From Rostratula benghalensis (Eukaryota; Chordata; Aves; Charadriiformes; Rostratulidae), in assembly GCA_013399305.1 (NCBI GenBank), contig VXAI01000046.1, positions 3,658,731-3,722,730 of the forward strand: a stretch of 64,000 nucleotides of DNA, in the 5' to 3' direction. Every line of letters begins with the position of its first letter. The first letter of the stretch is position 1. Below are positions 34,706 to 47,500 of the stretch, piece by piece. The notes below the pieces were generated by a model. The model saw only the letters and a list, made by a program, of their open reading frames with translations, was not told the DNA's origin and searched no databases. Position numbers and translations under genes: made by a program.

Positions 34706-37700
34706 GTGAGTGCGCCCGCCGCGGCCTAGGCTGTGCCGGCCCTTACGGCCTGAGGTGGCCTGGCCGCCCCGCGGCCCTGGCGAGTCGGGCGCGCGCCTTT
34801 CGCAGCCACCGGCCGCACCTTTGTTCCCCGCGGCTGGCGCAGGCCTCGCCGCCCCTCAGCGGGCGCCCCTCGCCCGGGCCGCCCCGCGAGAGCTTTGGGG
34901 GACGGGGGTGGGGTGTCCATCGTGCTGTTCCTTCCACCCTTTCCGCACCCCGTGGAGGAGCCCCGGAGCGGCCGCCACATGTCTCGGTGGGGTGGGGGGA
35001 CAGCCTCCGCTCTGCCCCGGCCTTGCCTGGCGGCCCGCCGGCCCGGGGCGGGCAGCAGACTTCGTCTCCGCCGGGGGCAGGCGACCCCCGCCCCACCGGG
35101 CGCGGAGGAATGTGAGATCGCGGCTCCTTTTGTCTGCCGGAGGAGCTGCGTGCTCAGCCCTGCCCAGGGGAAGCCTAGCCGGGGGGCGAAGAGAGGTGTT
35201 GGTAATTGCCACAGGGTCAGCGTGTTCTTTAAATCAGTCTGAGATTACTTTTTTTTTTCCTCCCCCCCCCCCCCGCGCCAATATACATTTTTGAAAGGAC
35301 TTTAGGGAATAGTCGAGTTCCCCTTCAATCCGAGGAGCAGTCCTGTGAAGGTGGTCTGGGCTATCCGGGGGTCACGCAGATGTGTTCAGCTGTGTGGGGC
35401 GGCAGGAGAGTGGAGGTCATGTTTTTTTAGAGCTTTGCTCGCTGATCTAATAACGCACATTACCGTCTTTGAAATGTATCCTGTCTTCAATACTGTCCCT
35501 CGCGTGATCTTGTTTGTTCAGGGGCTTTCCCTATAAAGGTGCCATATCCAAGGTGTTTTAAATTTAGCCTTCTAATAGATCATCGCTGGCTTCTGCACAG
35601 ATAATCTCCGGTGATTGCTGTAATTTTTGGTACATATTTTTGTTTGCTATAACTGAAATGTATTCTATGCAGTGTGAAAGTAGGTGCAACGAAGTACTTT
35701 TAAGATGGGAAGTAGGCCCCACTTAGAGCAACAGCGTGTCTTGTGCCTGTGGGAACAGAGAGAGCCTCACTCGGGAGTGCCCGATCAGGGAACACTGAAA
35801 TACTAGATCTACTTTGAAGTGTTCCCTGTTTTTTTTAAAGGAGCGGTGGTTGTCCTTTGTCTCGCAGTATCGGTGCTTTCGTGTAGGAAGGCTGGTACTT
35901 GGTTGAGTTCTTCCTTGATTGCAGTTTCCTGGAGCCAACGTGTGGTAGTGCTGCTGCTTCCTTTGGCAAAACCAGTTATTTTACTTTTATTTTAGAGGGA
36001 GTATGCTTTACAGGGGAATAATGTGGAGAATGATTAAAAGGAGAGGAGGAGTACAGGAAAATCTGTTGTCCCTAATGTTTCTATATTGAAAATAAAAATA
36101 TTAATGACAAGTAGTCTAATTCTGTAGGTCCATCTGTTTATCTTGAGAGTATCAAGGGTAAGCAAAGTTGTCAACCAGAAGCATATGTCGGTAGGGAACC
36201 ACCCTTCAGAGAATTTTAAAATGATAAGATTGCCAAAACTAAAAATACATGCTCAGGTTTTCATGTAACTTCCCAACTTCAAAAATTAGCCAGTTTACAG
36301 CTGCAGGACCCTATTAAGCATGGTACAAAAAAGTAGTTCAGTGATTAGAACAAACTTTGTTGTTCAGAGGTGTGTTCCCCAAACCAGCACTTACAAGGAG
36401 AGCCAGTTGCTGTGCAATCAACTGATTCATTACAGCTGGGATTCAGTAAGAAGGTGCTGGATACTTTGGGGACCTGAATAGGTTGATGAAGATACTGTGT
36501 CTAGGGGAGTGTCTCTCTTTGCTACCCTTTTTAAGAAAATTGATATAAGTTAAAAAGTACACAGATAACTACTGAATTCTTAACAAGTGGTTAGACAAAA
36601 AAGGTAGGTACTTTGAATTTAAAATATTCCAATGAACAAACAGCAGGCTCTTGTTAATTCAAAGCAAATGAATTTTTTTTTTTAAATTAATTTTGCATTT
36701 CTACTAGTATAGTAAAATACAGAGCCTGTCTTTTCAGTTCCAGTTAGTAATATGTGATTAGTGTTATGTTATCTTTCTAATGGTGTATATATAGAATACT
36801 GTCTTTTTCTTGTTTGTGCTTGTTTTAATATAATTAAATTTTTGGAGGCAAGTAATATGTTTTTCTGTCAATTCACATTAAATACCATTTCTGATTTGCT
36901 AGTTTTGCTGCAACTTGGTAATATAAAGTTAAACAGAGAAAATACCATGCATAAGTTAATATCTTGTCAAAGTTTAAGACGTGTTCTATTGGTTTTGATG
37001 CTATTTTCTAAGGTTCTTTGGGCTTAGTTCTTTTTGTTGGTGGTAGTGCCCTAGTTGGAAGAAAATACTTAGAAGGTAATTTTCTGCATCCTGTAATAAT
37101 AAGGCATCTCTCATCAAGCACGTTGTCTTAAAATGACTCAGAACTTATCCTAACTCCTATTCTGAGTTGTTGCTGACCTTTCCAGAAAAGGAGAGTAAGT
37201 GAAGATACTGACACAGGAAGCTTGCTAGTGGCCACGTGACCTGCTAGTGATAGCAAAACATTGCAGAATAGGTTGGAGAGCCAGTTCTTAGTTCAGACTG
37301 CCAGTGCTATTTTTATCATTATCTTCCCTTCCTGCAATTTGAAGAGCTGGAATTGTCATGCTGACCAAGTGATATGTAGTGGTTAACTGCTTTTTCCTCG
37401 CCTCTCCATAAAAACTCTACTGAATGCAACAATAACTTCACAAGGTAATGTGGAGGCACTCCTGAATATTGTTACTTAATATTGAATATTATGCCATTGT
37501 GTAATGGAGGGGTGTTGCGTTTGACACTGATAGTTGGAAACTGGCTTTACTGGAGTTAGGAAATAGGTTAGAGGAGCATGTGCATCAATCAATCTTTTGG
37601 CCTCGATCAATTCCCCTTGAAGCTACCTGATAGTTGTTGTGGAGGTCTTGTGATGAGGGCAGACTCTTAAAAAAGCAGTAAGAGGAAGCATTGACAACAA

Positions 37701-38567
37701 GGGCATTAATCCAAATAGGAGTGGTTTTATTGCAAATTAAAGAGTAATGGTTATGTCTGTTGTCTGTTACGTTACTGTTGTGTAGTTTGGAAGTCTGAGA
37801 GTTATATATATATATATAACACTCCTGTTTAGAACATGGCATGCTTTCTCCTGAGTATTTAATCTGGTCAAGCGTGCTCTGTATAGTAAGTGATGCAGAA
37901 GGCAGCATGCATTTCCTTTGAGGAGCTTTTAATACTGGCAAAAGAGAGCACAGAATGCCTTTTTGCAGATCCAGAGGTGGTTTGTTGTTGTCTTAATTGG
38001 GCATTTAAAAGGAGAGGAGATGAATATATAAAGTAGAAATTGTACAGAAACTGAAAATGGTTTTTCATCAGTGCTGTCATGTGAAAATACTGCATGCAGA
38101 TGTCTGCTAATTCCTCTTAGAGTGCAGTCTTTCCATGCACTTTAATTTCTGAAACTTCTGCTGAAGTTGGAAGCAGAGTAGCTGGAGGCATTGGCAAGAC
38201 TGCAAAGTGTCACAGACTGAATCAGTTGAATTTGTATGTGTGCCACACCTTCAGCACTGTTGTGCAAATCATGTAATTATGAAAAGTACTCTGGAACAAC
38301 TCAGATGTGGTATTTCTCAACAACTTGTCATAGACTCGTGAAACCACAGAGAGCCATGCCTCACCTAACTGAGATTACAATCTTTTAAGCACACCTGTGC
38401 AAGTCTGAAGAATTTTTCCAACTATTTTTTTTTTTCTGCATGGCTACCGATTCTTTAGTTCTCACTGGAGTCATTGGTGGATCAAATTTAGAATTTAAAA
38501 TTCTTTCTTTACAAGAACAACTGCAGACAGTTAGGATTGTGTTTGCTGAAACAGAGATTTGGTGATT

Positions 38568-38598
<31 letters not shown>

Positions 38599-41500
38599 TT
38601 TTTTAAAGGGGAAGTGCACTTCTGAAGTGTGCTTAAAACTGTTGCTTTTCAGATTGCTGGCTTTTTTCTTTACATAATTTTGTTAGATATTGAAGGGCAA
38701 TTCTGGCTGTATACTGCTATTTCCTGCAAAGGCTAAATATATTTGCCTACCATCTGTTTTTTGCATTCTGATTTCTGCTGAATAAGAGCTGTAATTTCAC
38801 AGTTGGTTAGAAATATACATTGTGGCATTTGAAAATTACACTGGGACTGTAAAAGCTGTCATAGGAAAGCTGCGTAAAGGCCAGTGAATGATGATTATGG
38901 TGGAAGTCCACAAGCTGAATTAATGACTTTTTTTTTCATGTTTGAAGTAATTTACTAAAAAAAGTCAGTTGGTTCAGAATAACCTTGAATATCACTGAAT
39001 GCCCTATTTAGATGTGAGAGCAAATGTTTTGGGCTGAGTAGAACTTTCAAGAACATGACTGTACTGGGTCAGACTGATTTTGATTTTGTTGCTCTTTGCC
39101 ATCTTTCCCATGCCCAAATAGTCAGGGTTGGTTGTTTTTTGTTGTGGTTTTTTTTTTTCAAATTTGTTTCTGTTCCCCCCCTCAGTTAAATCAGTTACAC
39201 TGTTCTCTTTTCATTGGGGTAGGTAACAGCATTCTGCCACACTGTATTTTTTGGCGTTGGACTGTGGCAGTCAGTGCCAAAAAAAATACACTGTAAAAGC
39301 TCAGGTACACAGACTTCAACTGTCTTGGCTTTCCTTTTCATCTCAGCTCCTCGTTAGTGTTTCTCCTCCAACTCCACGAGTATTTGTCTCTCCTTTTCCT
39401 CTTTCCTTCTTATTACTAGAGTTCGTAATTTCCTCTTTACTTCCATTCTCACTGGAATATGAAAGAAGGAGAGAGAACTCAGTGAAATTGGAGAGGGGTA
39501 GATAGGACCTTCTTCCAGTGAAAAACTGTTCAGCCAGCTGCATGTAGACTGAGAGTAAGCTTATGGGTGTCTGGACCTAATGGTCTGTATGTGCGAGGGT
39601 TCTTTGTCACACATCCAGAAAATGAATTTGGCCTGGAAATGACCAGATTTATTCTGAAATTTAAATGACAAAATAAGTATGTAACAATATTTGCCTTTCC
39701 TTAGTCACTTAAATTTAATTTCAAAGTTGGGTAGTGTTTTATCTGTTTCTCCAGGTCAATGCAAGAACACTTGTTAGAACCTATAAAGACTGTAGAGTTA
39801 CTGTCTTGTTAAATTAATTCCCTGTCAGTCATTTTAAATAAACCTTGTTAGATTTTTTTTTTTTTTTTTAGGATTGGTCCTGTTTTACTTAAAACTGTTA
39901 ATTTCTTTCCCAATTTAAAACAGTTACTGATATTTGAGCTATGGGGGCAGTAATTATCCTTGCATGTGTGATAAAGTATAGTGCTTTGGAACTGATTCTA
40001 TTAGAAGATGCAGTTTATTGAGGTGGGATAAAGGGTCTCAATTTCAGTCTCATAAACTAGACCTAATTTTCCTTTTAATTACAAAGAAAGAGGAGTCCTT
40101 GTTTTCAAATACTTGGTATGTTTTAGAAGTCAATAAACTGAAATGGATGGTGATTAATATTTTCTATTTTTTTTATTTAAAAAAAATTGCTTATACTCTC
40201 TACTTGGCAAAATTATGGTCTGCCAAAAAACACAGAGGTTAGCTGAGGAAAGAGACTGCGTCGGAGGAAAGTAGTAGTCAGGCATTTAATACATTGCCTT
40301 TGTTTAGAAACTAAATCTGATCTTCATGATGATTTGGAAGGTATATTTTTAAGGACAAATTTTACTACTGACTGTTCCAAAGTATTTCATGATCTAACTA
40401 AAAATCAGTGTTTTGAAATTATTTTTCAAAGTGTACCATATTGTAAGGAGACAGGATATTCTGAGGCACTGTGGAAAGGGGATATATAAGGCACACATAA
40501 GTGTGTAGGAGAGAGACTGCTGTGTGTGGCAGACTCTTGATTTATCCACAGATTAGTGTAAATCTTATTACAGCTGGTTTAAATGTAAGCAGGATAATAA
40601 TTTTCACTGCCTTTCCCAAGCCCTTCAAGATGTGCAGGTGTGATCAATGCATTATTCTATTTTTCTGATGGTTGCAAGGTGATAAGGCTGATAGAGTTAG
40701 ACTAATTATTTTTTTTGTCACACCTGCGTTTGAGGTTCAAAGAGCAGAAGTTTCAGATCCAATGCCTGGAATGAAATTAAGCTTTGAGACATTTCTTGTT
40801 TGATCAGTGCCACTTGACTCATTTAGTAACCTGTTCACTCTCTGCTTTCTGTTTTAATAAAGATTAGCTTTATTTATTTATTTAAAGATTAGCTTTATTT
40901 AATTAGTTTTAATAAAGATTACCTAGGCAGGTAAAAAGTGGTTAAAGGCCATTGATTAAAATAATCCATGGAGGTTAGAAAGTGCAACACGATCAGATGT
41001 AGATAAGGCTTTTCCAAATTTTATTTTGAGATCATTGGAGAAACCAGTTCTTATTGTGGAGTGAATTAGAATAATATCTAATAAAATGTTCATTGTGTTA
41101 TATTGTCCTTGTTGTGGGAGCAGTGTAAGATGTTGTGTCTTTTCTGATTCCTTGATTATAAGAGGGTGTTTTAAACTGTACATGACAGTTATCATTTAGC
41201 AATCTTAACTCGTATGTAAAGCATTCATTCCTGTGGTGGTTGGGTGTTTTTTCCCCTCTTTGGAGTATCTTGCATAATTTTGGATCTTGTAAACGTAGTT
41301 ATGAAATTTCTTTGATGGATTTTGTTACTGGTTTGAACCTAATCACAATAACCAAAGGCAGCCTAGCAAAATAAGGTAATTCTTCTGGAAGTTAGCACCC
41401 ATGGCCCTTAGATTGCAAGCAGATAGCTTTTTAACTTCTAAGTGATATGCTACTATCAGGCTTGGAGGTAGGAGGTTCTTATCAACACCAAACAGGCTAA

Positions 41501-44500
41501 TACTCATTTTTCAAAGTAATTCATAGGCGCATACCCTTTTTAAAAATGTTTTTTAACCTTTGATTTGTAAATTCACTATCGGGAAAGTAGGAAAGAAGTA
41601 GTGGAGACTACAAATAAATAAATTGATAGCTAGCTTTTGTAAAGAAAACAAGAAGCCTTATTGCTTCTTTTCCCCCATTTCCCCCTCCTATTTCCAGCTT
41701 CAATGCTTTGACCTAAGATTGATTGCTAACTGACTCATGAAAATTCCTTTCCTTAAACATGTAAAAATTACATTGTTGGCTTTGCTGTGCGTTTTCTGGC
41801 TCCTGTCTAAAAATGAGTATTTGTGTGTCTCACCCTTGAATCACTTTTTTTTCTGAGCATGCTACTGCTATAATGAGGAACAACATTACTGAGGGCTGGA
41901 AAGTATTTAATTTAAAAATATATAAGTATAGATCTGTCCATGCATTTAAATTTGCATAAAAATTGGTTATCGAAGTAGTCAAACCACTAGAAATTGGTTT
42001 TGAGAATATAAAGGAGAAATAGAAGCAATAGGTTTTTTTAAAAAAAAATGCTTTTGGCCATGATTGTTAAGTACAATAAGCCCAGTACTGATGTGTTTAC
42101 TACTTTGTCTCTCTTATTTTTAAATTTTTTATTTTTTTCTTTCTAAATAATGCATGTCTTCTCACTGTTGCTTACAGGTCAGATGTCATTTATGTGGCAT
42201 ATGCAGGAAGGAATATGCATTTCTTTACCTAAAGAGTGACTTGACTTGTAGAAAGACTAAATGACAAAAAAATATGGCAGTACTGTAGCCTGAGAGCTAA
42301 ACCTCCGTGTGTGTGTGTGACTGGTAGTGCTAAGTGACCTCATTTGTTTACCATAACAAAAGAAGCAGCACACCATACTCTAGGTCTTTTTGTATATTGC
42401 TCCTATAGGTGATCTGACTTTGGGTTTGCACCTTCTCCCCCTACCTCCTACCCCCTGGTTTGTTAACTGCTTCCTCAGGAACTGACACGTCCGTTCACAC
42501 TTGTTGAAAGAAGTTTTCCTTACCTACCTGTTCTCTTTTCCACTTCTGGATTAAGAATGTAGGCAGATTAAAAAGCATGCGGTTTTTAACTTCCATGTTT
42601 TTCAAAGTGGAATTCTGATTGTGTAATCAAAATACCAAACTGTAAGCCAATGTGGTTGAGCCCGTCCAGGGAGGTGAATGCAGATGAAGCTATCGCGTTG
42701 TTCTCTAACAAATGTTCTTCAGTGTTAGGAATGTGTTGGGGACTTCAGTGACCAATTCTAAAAATTATTCACATACCTGTCTTTTACATTCTTACTTAGT
42801 TGTTGTTTAGTATGTCTGAATTATGTATGGTTTTCCATTGTAATAGAGTGATTCACTGCAGCCATCTGTGAAATTTCTGGTATGAGACTGAGCAAGGCTT
42901 TTATTTAGTGACAGAAGAGGAAACCATGTGTACTGTTATGCATGAGCACAAACAGTTGATTTCATAAATTCACTCACTATTGCAAAATGGCTTACTATTA
43001 TTTTTTTCTCAAAAACTTAATCTTTTTGGTTTTGGCTGAAAGATAAATAGCAGAAGAAATAGCTGGTTTTTTTCCATAGCTGTAAGGTGGGGGTAGGTTT
43101 TTTTGTTTGTATCTCTGTTTCTTTCTTTCTTTCAATCTTCTTCAGAATCCATTTGAATTGTCATACATTTGAATGTGATTTGAGTCAGGATAAGATCTGA
43201 TACTGTTGAGACTTCTATTAACTATGCATCTCTTTGTTATGAGGGTATGAAACACTAAAAGAATTGTTAATGTTTTTGTATTGGTAGCAATGCTTACCAG
43301 GAAACTTCCTTCTTTGTAAATACTCTTGCTTTGATTTGAATGCAATTTAAATTTTTTTTTTTCTTATCTTTTTCTCCAGTATGTGGGTGTTAGCTGGTTT
43401 TTAAAACAATAAATTTAAAATAGTATAATTAAAAAACATTTCCCCTTTTGTCTGCTTTCGTTTTGACTAGAATGCTTTTTTTCTAAAATAGGTAATAAAG
43501 ATGTCTAACAAATGAAATTTACTTGAAATAGTCAAATAGAGTATTTCTTTTTGTAATACATACAAGTTTAGAACAAGATTAATCACTGTATTAGTTTCTT
43601 GTAATGGGGCTGAAGGTAGGATAGCAAGAAGGCTTTTTGTGAAATGAAGTTTGAAATCAAATGGTAATACTCCAAGTCTTAACAGTAAAACAGTGGGTTG
43701 TAAGTAAGGTGTAGAACACGTCTATAGTTTTCAAAGCCCGTAACATTCCTTTTCCCCCGCGTTCTCTTTCTAAAATAGGGCTTTAGCCTACTCAACGGTT
43801 TAAAAAAATTCTCTCATAACATTTACTTCCTTTTTCAGTCACCTGGTTTTCATTACAGTTACTCATCTGGAATTGACTAGTTTCTAAGTTCTTAAAACAG
43901 TTTAAACACACCATTCCCCACCTTCCCTTCATCAAAAAACACCCACCCCAAACAAAAAAACTCACCACACCAATCAGCAACCATAGATGTTTAACTCTGT
44001 ATTTAATTTCTGGAACTTACGCCTCGAGTGTTAGCATTCTGCTTGGATTTAGTGTGCTTCTATGTATTTTAATGTCTGTTCTGTCTTGTGATTTTACCAA
44101 CATGTTGAGATACTAATTTCAGTACTTTTGATTCCTCCTGAATGTAAACAGACAATAGTCAGATAATAAAGCTTGCATTTATGTTTGTAGAAACTGTTAT
44201 TAAACATACAAAAGAATGCAAAGTCTAAAACTGGAAACATGATCCATTGTGTTAATACATGTGTACTTGGTCCTAAGTAACTTAAATTGCCTGTGACAAA
44301 TTTTTATGTGATGCCTGTAAAAATACTGACTGCCTTGGATATTTTTTTTGGCTCTTTTGATTCTGCTAATAAAGTATTTTTTCAGTGTCAGTATCCAATT
44401 CTGCCAATACCTAAACGTCCTGCAGTCTTGATGGTGTTCTATGATGAGTAAGACTACTGTTTTTTGCCTTGAGAAGCTGTTTTATTGTATGTGCTGGTTT

Positions 44501-47500
44501 ATATATAACCAAGTTTATGGGTGAGACAGAGTGCACATGGCTCTAGAATGTTGTGATTTGGCCAGTTCATTGTAAGCAGAAAGGCTTTGGTTCCAGTCTC
44601 AATTTTAAAGACTCGGTGTTCTGTCTAGAGGGTTTTGAATGTAGAATGCATGGATATTGATTGCTGCGGAGACTGCAGTCTAGGTAAAAGCTGTAAACGC
44701 TGGGCTTGGTCAAAGTCACAGTCCCTCTCTTGCTTTGTTTCTCACATGGGAAAGTGGGATGTGCCACCTTTAACAGAAGGAAGTATTGGTGCTCCCTCAG
44801 CACTTGGGAGTAGTCTGGAAGGTTTCCTGAGGGTAGCAAGTGTGTATATTAAACCTGAGACATTCCTATCTTGAATGAATGGATATTGTGTGGACTTTTT
44901 TCAGTCTTTGAATAAGAATGTTTGAAAAGACTGCATCCAGGGGGTGTTACAGAGCTGGAAGTTCCAGTGGGGGACAGACCTTTTTTGCAACTCCAGCATG
45001 TAAGCCCAGATGTTTGTCTCCTTGCTATTTTTCATAGGCTAATAACTTCAGCAATGCCCTCCTTAGAACACTGGCTTTCATGAATGTCTCTCAGATGCAT
45101 GATACTTCTTGTGTATTGTATATGGGAAATTTGAAGAGTTTATTCAGAGCTATTTTGGCAAGTCACCTTAAAAGTTTTGTGTAGGGTGCTGAGTTTTGGG
45201 ATTTCTTACCCTTGCCTGCAAGTAAAATGACATAAAAGGCTAAGGGATTAGTGCTAGTAGGCTCAGTTCTCATCTATGCTGGTAAAATTCTTCTGGTAAA
45301 TCAGTCAAACACTCATTCTCCCATTTTCAGTCTGTAAATAGGAAGTAGGCTCTCTAAGAAATACGCTGAATCCCACAATTGAAAAACTTTGCATTTGAGA
45401 TGTTATTACTAAAGGGATTTGCATGATTTTGGTTAAATGTTTGTGTAGAGTTTTGTATTCCCACCACTTGAGATTGTTTTTCAGGATTTCCTGCTTGCAG
45501 GTTACTCCCAGGGCTTTGGAGGAGGCAGCTTTTAGTCTGATTCCTTAGGCCTGATGTGTCACAGACAGAAAGATCGTGTTTCCCAAAGCAGGGGTTTCAC
45601 ATTTTGGTAGGCAGATTGTTGCTGCTTCTTTCTTCATGTGTTAATGGAGACTGACCAGCTCTCTTTTGCTGCATTTGTCAGGTTCTTTTACAGCAAAACA
45701 TGGAGTTTGTGCTGCTACCAGAACTTAATTAAACAGGGAACTGAGGGATTGCTAGGTAAAATCAAGTTAAATATATGGGAAGGGAAAAGTAAGTATTTCT
45801 CTGGAGTATTTCAGTGGTATTCTTGGCTTGGGTTTGGTTGTTGGGTGGGTTTTTTTGTGAGATACCCACAGATATGTGTTTATGTACAGCATGTGTATGT
45901 GTCATGCAAACAGTATGCTATACATATGTAGCACTTTCCCCCACCCCCCAAGTGCTTCTGTTTGTGGGACAGTTTGCTCAGCAAAGTATCAGTACACCAG
46001 AGCAGCCACAACTATGTAAATATTGCTCCTTGTGCAGATGTTAAGTGGAGTAACAGTGGCCTTTTGCAGTTTAGCTTCTATCAGTACAGCTGACCTGCTA
46101 TGGCAACAGAAATTGAACTGAAAGAAGGTCACTTAGGCCAAAGATGTTTCTGTGCAGGTCATTATGTTATTGTAGTTTAACCATACAATTATACAAGTAA
46201 GACAGTAATGTTGGTACAGCTGTTGTTGAGAACCGAGTCCAGGCTGTTTTGTAAAGGCCTTGGAGACTACTGGAAATAGTTTAATGACCCTACTCTTGTT
46301 TGCATTCAATGTGCTCTTAACGGAAGGACCAAAATATTGCTCTTATTGTGCTGATATTTTGTGGCCTTTTCTTTAGTGATGTAATAAAGGACTATTTTAA
46401 AACTTGGATGTAAGCACAGTTGTGTAGTAGCTCTGGCCTCAGGTCACTTGTGCTCCTGTGATTGGCGTAGTCCCCAGTTTGCATTGATCACGTGGCTGCT
46501 GCCAGAGCCCCGGTGGACACTCTGTCTTGCAGGTTTCTTAACTTGGCTGCTTTACAGAAACTGCTTCCTGTTTGTCTCCTCCTTTTCCTGCTGCTTTTTT
46601 CTTTTGCCAGTTTCTAAATTATGCAGTGTGCTATTTAAACAAAGCTGTTAGTTTCATGGGTTGTTTGTATACTTTTGCATAGTTGTAACTTTCCTGCAGT
46701 GGAATTCTGCAGCTTTGTTCTGTAAGGAAAACAGTGTTTGCCAGGAGCATTCACGTTTCACGAAACTGCATTTAGTTTGGCAGTTTTCAAGAGAAAGAAA
46801 AAAAAAAAGGTCAGGATTCAGAAGCATGTATTTGAGTGATCATGAGGGTAAGATGGGGTGGGGGCCCTGAGATGAGAACACCAAACTGATTAGCCATATC
46901 TTACTCGTTCTTCTTGGTGTAACTTGATGAACATTATTTATCAGGATGATTTACAGAAAATGGAAGCTGGAAGGGGAGGGACATCTCTGACTTCCTATAG
47001 TTATGTGTGAGTCTGTATGGAGTGGTGTTTTGGTTGTTTGTTCTCGTGAGGGAGAAAGCCTTCATGTACTGAGGGCTTCGTAGGGTGTATAACAAAGGAG
47101 TATTCAGATTTCATTTAAAATATTCAGTAAAAGATAGTATTTCCCCTCCCAACTACTTGAAAAAACAGTATGTTTCTAAGCTTCTGAATAAGCTGTGAAG
47201 ATGTGAAATGGTAAGTGACTTACTACTTCAGACAACATTGTGGCATTGGAGGTTTGCTTTTCCTTTTCTTTTGACATGTTAGTATCATCTTTGCCTAACC
47301 ACCTGAAGCTATTTTAAAAATACAACGAAGTCAAGCAGTTGATAACCATTGCAGTGGCCACTTCAGTTCAAGCTGAGGCAGCAGCCACTGTTCCTTAACC
47401 TGTATACTACTAAATAAGGTGTAACAAACACAGATAATTAAGGCTTTTTTAATATGACTAAGATGATTCTTGAACAAAATCTTATTCCGAAGTAAGGGGT

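Larger units (their letters stand above)
33950..35215. promoter_or_regulatory. USP3: CpG island and USP3 promoter
   Basis: An abrupt change from AT-rich to very GC-rich, CpG-dense DNA that spans USP3 exon 1 and the start of intron 1. No TATA box is evident. CGGAAG (ETS-type) cores occur near 33904 and 34160, and a YY1-type AAGATGGC occurs at 34541. This is the usual form of a constitutively active housekeeping promoter, and such islands commonly fire in both directions. Long open frames here on both strands (for example 33886-34479 and 34070-34576) lack ATG starts of matching length and are explained by the scarcity of stop codons in GC-rich DNA. Confidence 0.9.

Noticed and set aside
34710..35294. 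Long open frames on both strands just after USP3 exon 1
   Set aside because: They lie in the CpG-rich start of intron 1, overlap one another in all frames and show no domain. The USP3 donor at 34706 and the matching acceptor at 50341 account for the region.
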